Below are positions 9,601 through 16,694 of a stretch of DNA of 37,336 nucleotides, piece after piece. The DNA comes from JALXDT01 sp964634755. GTDB taxonomy: Bacteria; Acidobacteriota; Aminicenantia; JAMOAD01. Below the pieces are notes generated by a model, which had not been told where the DNA came from, searched no databases, and was given only the letters and a program-made list of their open reading frames with translations. The first letter of the stretch is position 1; every line of letters starts with the position of its first letter. Position numbers and translations under genes: made by a program. The stretch covers positions 1-37,336 of the forward strand of contig CAZWJH010000015.1 in the NCBI GenBank assembly GCA_964634755.1. Reading direction: 5' to 3'.

Positions 9601-9730
9601 AATAGGAAGTGAATCTCTTTCTCCTCTTGCGATCGCAGTTATTTTTGGGCTTTTTACCTCTACGATTGCAACTCCCCTTGTCATTCCATCTTTGTATCGC
9701 TTGTTAGTTAAAAAAAAATCTAATGGTTAA
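6683..9730 (+). CDS. RND-family multidrug efflux pump (AcrB/HAE-like)
   Basis: A 1015-residue inner-membrane transporter with the duplicated RND plan: TM1 at the N-terminus, a large periplasmic loop, TM2-6, a second loop and TM8-12. GGLALAVGMVVDASIVVIEN is the TM4 motif with D399; GIVVNNGILLIDF is the TM10 motif. Relative to AcrB, D408 is replaced by A400 and K940 by N920, so the proton relay differs from the classic drug pumps. The start has AAGGAGG 5-6 nt upstream. It is the last gene of the MarR-controlled operon and should form a tripartite pump with the two preceding products. The substrate cannot be predicted. Confidence 0.94.
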   Translation: MNLSTLSIKRYVATYLIFLTLVFLGFYFSSQMNVSYYPDFSAPVLIVMTPYRSATPLQVEQDVTKVIEKAISSSKGIDEIESTSSEGFSLILIRLKWEADLKESKESIRENINFIMSQLPREVGTPNIYEVQSLIPPPMEIAFSSEKMNDVELKKFIKDKLLIYFQKLKDVGYVELLGGREKYVSIRVNKKKMEKYGLSVSRFVRLLNGDNIDYPLGFYKTGNKEFLLRLNAKFSSPEDIAEKVIMFAGTRAVRVKDVASVNFKIRSADSIYRVNGKRSIVLSLRKKSKGNSVNLCRDAKEVVKDLKRRYPFINFKVIKDESNFINKSMNTVLNNALYGGLLAAFIIFIFLGDLRSTLIIAVSIPSAIISSFILMKIFHLSINTISLGGLALAVGMVVDASIVVIENISRNLELSEKKDFGLFAKASKEVTSAVIASILTSIVVFLPLAFLKGLASVLLGELALTVVFSLVFSGIVSLSLIPTLSYHFMGKRERRVFFELFKRGFSEVEKVYAKFLNYLIEKKRRAVFTLFMFFIIFVLSLIPLKKIDFIMLPKVDQGEYKVELYFPVGTSVETTESLASDVEKAIKSKFQFIDNVSTTIGKGSLFGEKVSNQAFIFVRLKDNSKRPHISEYVNKTTALLKKMSIPGLINYKVKQIEPTEGMVRPAVDVNVYGDNLKKLREIAESLVAEFEKIKGVQNLDISIKPGKQELSFIPNREKLAFYNYSPLFLAQDLKAEYDELKVGKVNIGDETYDLSVVTDSLKPSPSKLYVSPLPNLSLPLKLFSSYQLKETSLQIKRFNFQRFVEIKGDLIGGNQRELKKRIDKIISKKDVPAGYKIAQRGATKAIVNSFKTLGIALMIAIFLVYVVMASQFNSFLQPFIISFTIPLAMIGIFWGLFLTETPLSMNSFLGGIVLAGIVVNNGILLIDFINQKLEGGMNFKDAIVEGSKLRIRPIMMTAFTTILGMLPLAISKSIGSESLSPLAIAVIFGLFTSTIATPLVIPSLYRLLVKKKSNG

Positions 9731-9737
9731 TAGTGGG

Positions 9738-9753
9738 GGGCACTGGCTTTGCA
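9738..9753 (+). promoter_or_regulatory. Putative sigma-54 (-24/-12) promoter
   Basis: GGGCAC-N5-TTGCA (9738-9753) matches the sigma-54 consensus TGGCAC-N5-TTGCW at all but the first base and has the required GG-N10-GC geometry (GG 9739-9740, GC 9751-9752). The predicted start would be near 9764, upstream of the diguanylate cyclase. Two sigma-54 activators are encoded elsewhere in the window. No upstream activator site was identified, since the preceding DNA is the RND gene. Confidence 0.55.
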
Positions 9754-9754
9754 C

Positions 9755-9784
9755 TTGACATTTTTTATTATTGTTAGATATAAT
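9755..9784 (+). promoter_or_regulatory. Sigma-70 promoter of the diguanylate cyclase gene
   Basis: TTGACA (9755-9760), an 18-bp spacer and TATAAT (9779-9784). The predicted start is near 9791, giving a leader of about 17 nt before the ATG at 9808. It begins 1 bp after the sigma-54-like site, so the two polymerases could not bind together. Confidence 0.75.
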
Positions 9785-9807
9785 ATGTAAAGTCTTTTGG
9801 ACAATAT

Positions 9808-12800
9808 ATGAAGATAATAAAAAAAGCAAAAATTTTCCTTTTTATTTTATTAATAATTATTATTTTTATTCCTTTAGGATTTTCTGAGGAGTGCCAGAGA
9901 GGTTCTTATTTTATTAGAAATTACACCCCCGAAGAGTATAGAGGTTTTCCGCAAGTATGGGCTGTTATTCAGGATAAAAGGGGAATTATGTATTTTGGAA
10001 GCAGTGATGGAATAATCGAATTTGATGGGATAAAATGGGATATAATAAAAATAAGGGATAATAAGACAATAAGAGATCTGGAAATTGATTCCAATGGCAT
10101 AATATATGTTGGAGCGATAGGAGATTTCGGTTATCTGTCTTTTACGGAAAGTGGTAAAACAATATATAAATCTTTAGTGCCATTATTGAAAAATTCCAAT
10201 AGGAATATTAATAATATTTTTGAGATACATACTCTTTCAAGTGGGGTATATTTTATAGAGGAGAATAAAATATTCAGATATTATAATAATAAAATTGAGA
10301 TAATACCTGTCAGTTTGCGCTCAAAAGGAACGGTTATAAATGACATGATTTTTGCTCAGGATGACAGCGGCTTAAAAGTAATCTTTGCTAATAAAATCTT
10401 ATCTCTTCCACAGACCGAAATATTTAATCGCAAAAAAGCTGGCAGAGTTTTGATATTACCTTATGATAGTGGCAGAGTACTTATATTAAGTGATAGAATA
10501 GGTTCTTTCATTTATGATATCTCCTATGTAAAAAAGATAAAAAAAATCTCTTTCCCTGTGATAAAGACAAAAAGGATTTTACATAGGTTTTACACTGATA
10601 TAGATGCTTATATAAAAAAGCACGGAATTTACACAGGTAAAAGACTAACCAATAATCTCTATGCTATTGCTCCCTTTGAAGGGGGATTGATTATTATGAA
10701 CAAAAAGGGAAAAATTATTAATTTTATTGATGAATCAAGCGGACTTCAGAATAATATTGTTTTTGACATATTTGTTGACAAAAGTAATAATATCTGGGTA
10801 ACATTGAACAATGGAATCTCTTTTATAGAGACCGGTAGTCCGATAACTTTTTTCGGATCCAAAAAGGGTTTGAAAAACCTTGTCCTTGATATTATTAAGT
10901 ATAAAGATAAAATTTTTGTATCTTCCATGGATGGATTACATTATCTGCCGGAATGTAAAAATTATGATATGTTTTCGGGGAAAGGTTTTAAAAGTGTTAA
11001 AGGTAAAAAATACAGTTTTTTCACCCTTCTTAATTATAATAATATTTTGCTTGTTGGCGGTTACGAAGGGATATATTATTTAAACAAAAATAATGAATTA
11101 GAAAGATTAAAGGAGACTAAATTTGTTTATGTTCTTAAAAAATCAGAAAAGTTTCCCGATAAAATATTTGTAGGCAAAAGAGGCGGGCTATCAATTATTT
11201 TTTTACAAAAGAAATCAGGAGATAAAATAAGAATATCGGAATTCAAAATAAAAGAGATAAAAGGAATCGTAAGAAGGATTGAAAATGATAGAAACGGAGA
11301 TATTTGGGTCTCCACGCAAAATAATGGTTTGTTTTATATAAGATTTAACAAGAACAATATTTTTGATTATAAAATATACAAAATAAAACCTGTGATGGGG
11401 CTTCCGGAGTCGTATTCTGCTTTTGCTTATTTTGTAAACGGAGAAATTATAATACTAAGTTCAAAATATTTTTATAAAGCAATACTTCCTGAGAACAAAG
11501 GACCTAATACAATTCCTTCTCCACCGAAAATCATAAAAATAAAAAAATTTGATAAGCTAATTCCTGATAGTAGTAATATTTCGTTATTAAGGGGTGATGA
11601 TGAAAAAAATATTATTGTGGGAATGATTAATAAATTTGAAGTTTTAAAAGAAGAAGAAGATGGCAAATTGAAACTTATAGATAAACCGTTTGCCAAAATT
11701 AGCGGCTATGTTACGAGTTTTTTGAAAGACAAAGAGGTCGAGTGGATTGGAACTTCAAAGGGTCTATATGAATTTGATACAACTTATAACAAAGACTATA
11801 ACAAGCATTATAATGCCCTTATTCGAAAAGTTGTTATTAACAACAAGAAAGAGTGCTTTTTCGGAAACTACTATGAAGTGAAAAACGGATATAAAGTAGC
11901 CTCCTTAAAACAACCCTCATTTATTATCCCCACTCTTAATTATAGTGAAAATTCTCTCTACTTTGAATTTTCATCCACTTTTTATGAACATAGTAAATAT
12001 AACAGGTATAGCTATAAGCTTGAAGGTTATGAGAAAAAGTGGAGTAATTGGGTAAGTTTTACAAAGAAGGAATATACAAATCTTCCGCCGGGGAATTATG
12101 TCTTTAAGGTAAGAGCAAAAAATATTTTTGGTGTTATATCGAAAGAAGCGAAATTTAAGTTTAAAGTTTTACCTCCTTTGTATATGACATGGTATGCATA
12201 TGTTTTTTACTTTGTTTTGGCAGGTTTTTTTATATATCTTATTTTGTTATTCAGTAATAAGAGACATTTAAAAGCAAAAGAGAGACTAGAGAAGATTATA
12301 CGGGAGAGAACGGCTGAAATAGAGAGACAAAAGAAGAAGCTTGAAGAACTTGCAACTCATGATGGTTTAACAGGAGTTTATAATAAAAGGAAGTTCAATG
12401 AAGTTTTTAATCATGAATGGAAACGAGCCGAAAGAAATGGGATGTATCTCGGTATTTTAATGGTGGATGTTGATTTTTTCAAGCAATACAATGATACGTA
12501 TGGTCATCAGGCAGGGGATAAAGCTTTAAGAAAAGTGGCTCAGGCAATTAAATCAATGGCGAAAAGACCTGCTGACTTTGTTGCAAGGTATGGCGGAGAG
12601 GAGTTTATAGTGCTACTTCCCGAGACAGATCCCGAAGGTGTGAAAATGGTTGGCGAAAAGATTAGAAGAGCTGTGGAAAATCTTAAAATACCCCATGAAA
12701 AATCAACTGTCTCTGAATATCTTACTGTGAGCGTAGGTGCAATATCGATTATTCCTAAAAAAGATCTTTTTTTCTCTTTAATAAAAGCTGCTGATGAGGC

Positions 12801-12858
12801 TCTTTATGAGTCAAAGAAGAAAGGAAGAAACAGGGTTTCATATAAGGATGAATTATAA
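9808..12858 (+). CDS. Periplasmic beta-propeller sensor with GGDEF diguanylate cyclase output
   Basis: 1016 residues. A signal/anchor (residues 5-26) is followed by about 660 residues of two-component-regulator propeller repeats (for example VWAVIQDKRGIMYFGSSDGI and VFDIFVDKSNNIWVTLNNGI), a Y_Y_Y domain (PGNYVFKVRAKN), one membrane helix (TWYAYVFYFVLAGFFIYLILLF), a short coiled coil and a C-terminal GGDEF domain. The active-site loop is GGEEF (929-933). RPAD (920-923) stands exactly 5 residues upstream and forms the product-inhibition I-site. It should turn a periplasmic signal into c-di-GMP synthesis. Ribosome site is weak. It has its own promoters and no operon partner; PilZ downstream in the window is a possible effector. 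Confidence 0.93.
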   Translation: MKIIKKAKIFLFILLIIIIFIPLGFSEECQRGSYFIRNYTPEEYRGFPQVWAVIQDKRGIMYFGSSDGIIEFDGIKWDIIKIRDNKTIRDLEIDSNGIIYVGAIGDFGYLSFTESGKTIYKSLVPLLKNSNRNINNIFEIHTLSSGVYFIEENKIFRYYNNKIEIIPVSLRSKGTVINDMIFAQDDSGLKVIFANKILSLPQTEIFNRKKAGRVLILPYDSGRVLILSDRIGSFIYDISYVKKIKKISFPVIKTKRILHRFYTDIDAYIKKHGIYTGKRLTNNLYAIAPFEGGLIIMNKKGKIINFIDESSGLQNNIVFDIFVDKSNNIWVTLNNGISFIETGSPITFFGSKKGLKNLVLDIIKYKDKIFVSSMDGLHYLPECKNYDMFSGKGFKSVKGKKYSFFTLLNYNNILLVGGYEGIYYLNKNNELERLKETKFVYVLKKSEKFPDKIFVGKRGGLSIIFLQKKSGDKIRISEFKIKEIKGIVRRIENDRNGDIWVSTQNNGLFYIRFNKNNIFDYKIYKIKPVMGLPESYSAFAYFVNGEIIILSSKYFYKAILPENKGPNTIPSPPKIIKIKKFDKLIPDSSNISLLRGDDEKNIIVGMINKFEVLKEEEDGKLKLIDKPFAKISGYVTSFLKDKEVEWIGTSKGLYEFDTTYNKDYNKHYNALIRKVVINNKKECFFGNYYEVKNGYKVASLKQPSFIIPTLNYSENSLYFEFSSTFYEHSKYNRYSYKLEGYEKKWSNWVSFTKKEYTNLPPGNYVFKVRAKNIFGVISKEAKFKFKVLPPLYMTWYAYVFYFVLAGFFIYLILLFSNKRHLKAKERLEKIIRERTAEIERQKKKLEELATHDGLTGVYNKRKFNEVFNHEWKRAERNGMYLGILMVDVDFFKQYNDTYGHQAGDKALRKVAQAIKSMAKRPADFVARYGGEEFIVLLPETDPEGVKMVGEKIRRAVENLKIPHEKSTVSEYLTVSVGAISIIPKKDLFFSLIKAADEALYESKKKGRNRVSYKDEL

Positions 12859-12870
12859 TTTTAAAGGGTT

Positions 12871-12899
12871 TTGACTTGTTATTTGTTGAATGATATGAT
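12871..12899 (+). promoter_or_regulatory. Sigma-70 promoter of rpsO-pnp
   Basis: TTGACT (12871-12876), a 17-bp spacer and TATGAT (12894-12899) precede rpsO by about 25 nt of leader. The leader contains AGGAGG (12921-12926) and is too short for a large structured control element. Confidence 0.75.
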
Positions 12900-12931
12900 A
12901 TCATAGCTTACAAAAATTTCAGGAGGAAAAA

Positions 12932-13201
12932 TTGAGTATTACAAAAGAGGTGAAAAACAAATTGATTGATGAATTTAGAATTAATGAAAAGGATACAGGT
13001 TCAGCAGAGGTACAGGTTGCAATCCTAACTGAGAGAATTAAAAATTTAACAGATCATTTTAAAGTTCACAAAAAAGATGTTCACTCAAAAAGGGGATTTA
13101 TGGCTCTTATTAATAGGAGAAAGAGATTATTGAGTTATTTAAAAAGGAAAGATTTTGATAAATATCAGGAAATAATTAAGAGACTTGGGTTAAGGAAGTA
13201 A
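12932..13201 (+). CDS. rpsO: 30S ribosomal protein S15
   Basis: 89 residues, the standard S15 length. The hallmark segments are all present: DTGSAEVQVAILTERI, LTDHFKVHKKDVHSKRGFMALINRRKRLLSYLKR and the C-terminal YQEIIKRLGLRK. S15 binds 16S rRNA early in small-subunit assembly. The start codon is TTG, 5 nt after AGGAGG. pnp follows at 12 bp, the conserved rpsO-pnp arrangement. Confidence 0.98.
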   Translation: MSITKEVKNKLIDEFRINEKDTGSAEVQVAILTERIKNLTDHFKVHKKDVHSKRGFMALINRRKRLLSYLKRKDFDKYQEIIKRLGLRK

Positions 13202-13213
13202 GAAGAGGTATAA

Positions 13214-15412
13214 ATGAGTAAAAAGTACACCCTTGAAATAGGGGGGGGGAGTTTAAGTATTGAAATCGGAAAAGTTGCCACACAGGCCAATGGCTCTGCG
13301 TGGATTGAATATGGTGAAACTGTAATATTGGCGACTGCCACTCGAAGCAAAAAGGAAAAAGAAGATATAGATTTTCTTCCTCTGCTTGTGGATTACAGGG
13401 AACATACATTTGCAGCTGGAAGATTTCCGGGAGGTTTTTTTAAAAGAGAAGGCAAACCTTCGGAAAGGGAGATCTTAGTTAGTCGTCTGATAGATAGACC
13501 ACTGAGGCCTCTGTTTCCCGAAAATTATCACTTTGACACCCAGATTGTGGTAAATGTCTTATCTTATGATCTTGAGAATGATCCTGATGTTCTCGGCATT
13601 ACAGGAGCATCAACTGCTCTTTATCTTTCTGACATACCTTTCTTTGATCCTGTGGCAGGGGTAAGAGTAGGGATGATAGACGGGGAATTCGTAATAAACC
13701 CTAAAGCTTCTGAGCTTGAGAAGAGTAAACTCAATTTGGTTGTTGCGGGAACAGAAGATGCAATTGTAATGGTTGAGAGCATAGCGTATGAGCTTCCGGA
13801 GGAGGATATATTAAATGCACTTGATTTTGCTCATGAGCACATAAAAGAGCTTATAAAAACACAAAAGGCTCTTTATGAAGAGATTAAGCCTGAAAAAATA
13901 GAGGTGGTAGATCCATATCCTTTAACTAATGAGCTTTTGAAAGAGGTTGAAGATAAGATAGGACAAAAGTTAATAGATGCTTTTTATGTAGAAGGGAAGC
14001 TCAATAGTGAAAAAGCTATGGAGTCAGTTAAAGATGAACTTTTATCAGAAGTAGATGAAGAAGAGGAAAAGGAAAAATACATTCTTTATAATAAAGCTTT
14101 TCATGAGCTTAAACAGAGACTTTTAAGAGAGGAGATACTCACTAAAAAGAAAAGGCCTGATGGAAGAAGCTTTGATGAAGTAAGACCTCTTACCATAGAT
14201 GTTGGTATTTTGCCAAGAACTCATGGAAGTGCGATTTTCAAAAGAGGGGAAACTCAAGCACTTGTAACAGCGACTTTGGGTTCATTTGAAGATGTGCAAA
14301 TTATTGATAATCTTGTAGATGAGGATGTTTCCAAAAGGTTTATGGTTCATTATAATTTTCCGCCTTTTTCAGTTGGGGAAGTTTCGCCCTTAAGAGGTCC
14401 AGGTAGAAGAGAAATAGGACACGGAAACCTTGCTGAAAGAGCTCTGATTCCTTCTATTCCCGATGAAGCAATCTTTCCCTATACGATAAGGGTTGTTTCT
14501 GAAATTTTGGAATCAAATGGTTCATCTTCAATGGCAACTGTTTGTGGAGGCTGCCTTGCACTAATGGATGCAGGTGTTCCGGTGAAAATGCAGATAGCTG
14601 GAGTTGCGATGGGGCTTATAAAAGAAGGAGATAGTTATGCAATATTAACTGATATAGCAGGGCTTGAAGATCACTATGGAGATATGGACTTTAAAGTAGC
14701 TGGTTCTGAAAAAGGGATAACTGCTCTTCAGATGGATATTAAAATAAAGGGCATTTCAAGAGAAATTATGAAAGAGGCCCTTGCTCAGGCAAGAGAGGGA
14801 AGATTGTTTATTTTAAACAAAATGTTAGAAGTTATTCCAAAACCAAGGCCTGAGCTTTCCAGATGGGCCCCCCGAATATCTGTGTTTAATATAAGGAGTG
14901 ATAAGATTGGTGATGTTATAGGCCCCGGAGGTAAAATTATAAAATCAATTATAAATGAGACTGGAGCTAAAATAAATATTGAGCAGGATGGAAAAGTAAC
15001 AGTGGTTGCTCCGAATGAAGAATCACAAAAAGAAGCAATTAAAAGAATAACAGAATTTGCTGAAGTTCCTGAAATGGGTAAGATTTACGAAGGTAAAATA
15101 ACCCGAATAGAGAACTATGGGATGTTTGTAGAGATTTTACCCGGAACTCTTGGGCTTGTTCATATTTCAGAAATAGCCAATACAAATGTAAGAGATATTC
15201 ATCAATATTTTAAGATTGGAGATATAGTAAAGGTTAAAATAATTGGTATAGATGATACGGGTAAAGTAAGATTGAGCAGAAAAGTAGTTGATGGAACTCT
15301 ACCTCCTCAGGTGGAGGGATATAAATATAACCCTCACAGAAATGATAGACCCCGTGATAGATACAATAGACGGGATAATGATTATCATCACAAAAAGAAA
15401 TTTCACAGATAA
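13214..15412 (+). CDS. pnp: Polyribonucleotide nucleotidyltransferase (PNPase)
   Basis: 732 residues with the full PNPase plan: two RNase PH domains (N-terminal half with FAAGRFPGGFFKREG and SRLIDRPLRPLFP; second half with VSPLRGPGRREIGHGNLAERAL), the linking all-helical domain, a KH domain (IGDVIGPGGKIIKSI) and an S1 domain (KIYEGKITRIENYGMFVEI), then a basic Arg/His-rich tail. It degrades RNA 3' to 5' phosphorolytically as a trimer. A run of nine G (13241-13249) lies at codons 10-12, unusual in this AT-rich genome. The TAA stop overlaps the ATG of the pseudopilin that follows. Confidence 0.98.
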   Translation: MSKKYTLEIGGGSLSIEIGKVATQANGSAWIEYGETVILATATRSKKEKEDIDFLPLLVDYREHTFAAGRFPGGFFKREGKPSEREILVSRLIDRPLRPLFPENYHFDTQIVVNVLSYDLENDPDVLGITGASTALYLSDIPFFDPVAGVRVGMIDGEFVINPKASELEKSKLNLVVAGTEDAIVMVESIAYELPEEDILNALDFAHEHIKELIKTQKALYEEIKPEKIEVVDPYPLTNELLKEVEDKIGQKLIDAFYVEGKLNSEKAMESVKDELLSEVDEEEEKEKYILYNKAFHELKQRLLREEILTKKKRPDGRSFDEVRPLTIDVGILPRTHGSAIFKRGETQALVTATLGSFEDVQIIDNLVDEDVSKRFMVHYNFPPFSVGEVSPLRGPGRREIGHGNLAERALIPSIPDEAIFPYTIRVVSEILESNGSSSMATVCGGCLALMDAGVPVKMQIAGVAMGLIKEGDSYAILTDIAGLEDHYGDMDFKVAGSEKGITALQMDIKIKGISREIMKEALAQAREGRLFILNKMLEVIPKPRPELSRWAPRISVFNIRSDKIGDVIGPGGKIIKSIINETGAKINIEQDGKVTVVAPNEESQKEAIKRITEFAEVPEMGKIYEGKITRIENYGMFVEILPGTLGLVHISEIANTNVRDIHQYFKIGDIVKVKIIGIDDTGKVRLSRKVVDGTLPPQVEGYKYNPHRNDRPRDRYNRRDNDYHHKKKFHR
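13241..13249 (+). repeat. G9 homopolymer run inside pnp
   Basis: Nine consecutive G code for Gly-Gly-Gly just after the start of pnp. The frame is open in this copy. Such tracts are slippage-prone. Confidence 0.9.
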
Positions 15413-15861
15413 TGAAAGAAAATATAGGGATAACCTATATTGAGATTCTGATTGTAGTTGTTATAGTTTCAATTCTTTCTTTATCAGCAATTCCAGTGGT
15501 AGAAAACACTATAAAAAGGGAAAAAGAGCTTGAATTAAGAAGAGCCTTAAGAATGATAAGAACTGCAATTGATGAATATAAAAAAGCAGCGGATCAAAAG
15601 CTCTTTGAATATGATGAAGCCACATATGGATATCCACCTGATCTTGAAACTCTTGTTAAAGGGGTTAAAACAAAGAATGGGAAAGTATTGAAATTCTTGA
15701 GAAGAATACCTAAAGATCCAATGAGTGAGGATGGCGAATGGGGATTGAGATCATATCAGGATGATTTTGATTCAAATGTATGGGGTGGAGAGGATGTTTA
15801 TGATGTTTATTCAAAATCTGAGGAAAAAGCTTTAGATGGGACCCATTATAATGAGTGGTAA
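15412..15861 (+). CDS. Type II secretion/type IV pilin-like pseudopilin (GspG-like)
   Basis: 149 residues. A class III leader MKENIG precedes ITYIEILIVVVIV, giving Gly at -1 and Glu at +5 of the mature protein as prepilin peptidase requires, followed by a hydrophobic helix. The C-terminal half has the GspG-like pattern of spaced Pro/Asp segments (RIPKDPMSEDGEWGL and ALDGTHYNEW). The start overlaps the pnp stop (TAATG), so translation is coupled to pnp. The next gene is a paralogue. No secretion ATPase, secretin or prepilin peptidase is in this window; the partner machinery must be elsewhere. Confidence 0.85.
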   Translation: MKENIGITYIEILIVVVIVSILSLSAIPVVENTIKREKELELRRALRMIRTAIDEYKKAADQKLFEYDEATYGYPPDLETLVKGVKTKNGKVLKFLRRIPKDPMSEDGEWGLRSYQDDFDSNVWGGEDVYDVYSKSEEKALDGTHYNEW

Positions 15862-16249
15862 AAAGGGATTTACTTTAATTGAATTACTTGTTGTTCTAAC
15901 TATTATTGGGATTCTTATTACAGTTGGAGTTCCATATTACAAAAATTCTGTGATTAAATCAAAAGAAAGTGTTTTAAGGGAAAATCTTTTTATTATGAGA
16001 AAAATGATACAGCAGTTTAAATTGGATAAAAAGAGATATCCTAAATCTTTAGAAGAGTTAGTCGAAAATAAATACCTCAGGACTATTCCATTTGATCCTA
16101 TAACAAACTCTGACAAAACCTGGAAAGTTAAAAAAGAAGAACCTCCCGAGACAAGGGCTTATTATGAAGAGGATCTTGGGATAGTGGATGTCTTTTCAGG
16201 CTCTGATAAGAAATCCCCTATAACCGGTAAACCTTATAATGAATATTGA
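15851..16249 (+). CDS. Second pseudopilin (GspG-like)
   Basis: 132 residues from ATG 15851. The leader MSGKKG and the canonical FTLIELLVVLTIIGILI prepilin motif choose this start; an upstream in-frame ATG at 15836 would add five residues and has no ribosome site. The C-terminal region (YPKSLEELVENKYLRTIPFDPITNS, then GKPYNEY) parallels the preceding pseudopilin, so the two are probably an old tandem duplication. It overlaps the previous gene by 11 nt and the acetyltransferase by 11 nt, consistent with one transcript from rpsO onward. Confidence 0.87.
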   Translation: MSGKKGFTLIELLVVLTIIGILITVGVPYYKNSVIKSKESVLRENLFIMRKMIQQFKLDKKRYPKSLEELVENKYLRTIPFDPITNSDKTWKVKKEEPPETRAYYEEDLGIVDVFSGSDKKSPITGKPYNEY

Positions 16250-16694
16250 TTTTAAGATTAGAAAAGGAAAGATTGAAGACCTTGAAATCATAGTTGATAA
16301 TAATATTAAAATGGCAGAGGAAACCGAGGGTAAAAGACTTGATTATAATACTGTCAGAAAAGGTGTGGAGAATGCCTTAAAAGATCCTGAGAAAGGAGAA
16401 TACTATGTGGTTGAAAGCAAAGGAAGAATTGTGGGCCAGCTTATGATTACGAAAGAATGGAGTGATTGGAGAAATTGTAATTTTCTTTGGGCTCAGAGTG
16501 TTTACACTTTACCTGAATTTAGGGGGAGAGGTATATTCTCAAGCTTGTTTAATTATGTAGAAAAAATTGCAAAAAAGAACTTTTGCTGTGGATTAAGACT
16601 TTATGTTGACAAGCACAATGAAAAAGCTCTCAAGGTTTACAAAAAATTAGGGATGATTGAATCTGATTATCTATTTATAGAAAAAGAATTTTAA
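16239..16694 (+). CDS. GNAT-family N-acetyltransferase
   Basis: 151 residues. The acetyl-CoA-binding motif A is clear (VYTLPEFRGRGIFSSLFNYVEK, with RGRGIF as the pyrophosphate loop), followed by motif B (LRLYVDKHNEKALKVYKKLGMIES), as in GNAT enzymes of the RimI-like/small-molecule group. The substrate is not predictable. It is the last gene of the pnp-pseudopilin string, and its stop codon shares the tetranucleotide TTAA (16691-16694) with the stop of the convergent gene. Confidence 0.88.
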   Translation: MNIDFKIRKGKIEDLEIIVDNNIKMAEETEGKRLDYNTVRKGVENALKDPEKGEYYVVESKGRIVGQLMITKEWSDWRNCNFLWAQSVYTLPEFRGRGIFSSLFNYVEKIAKKNFCCGLRLYVDKHNEKALKVYKKLGMIESDYLFIEKEF

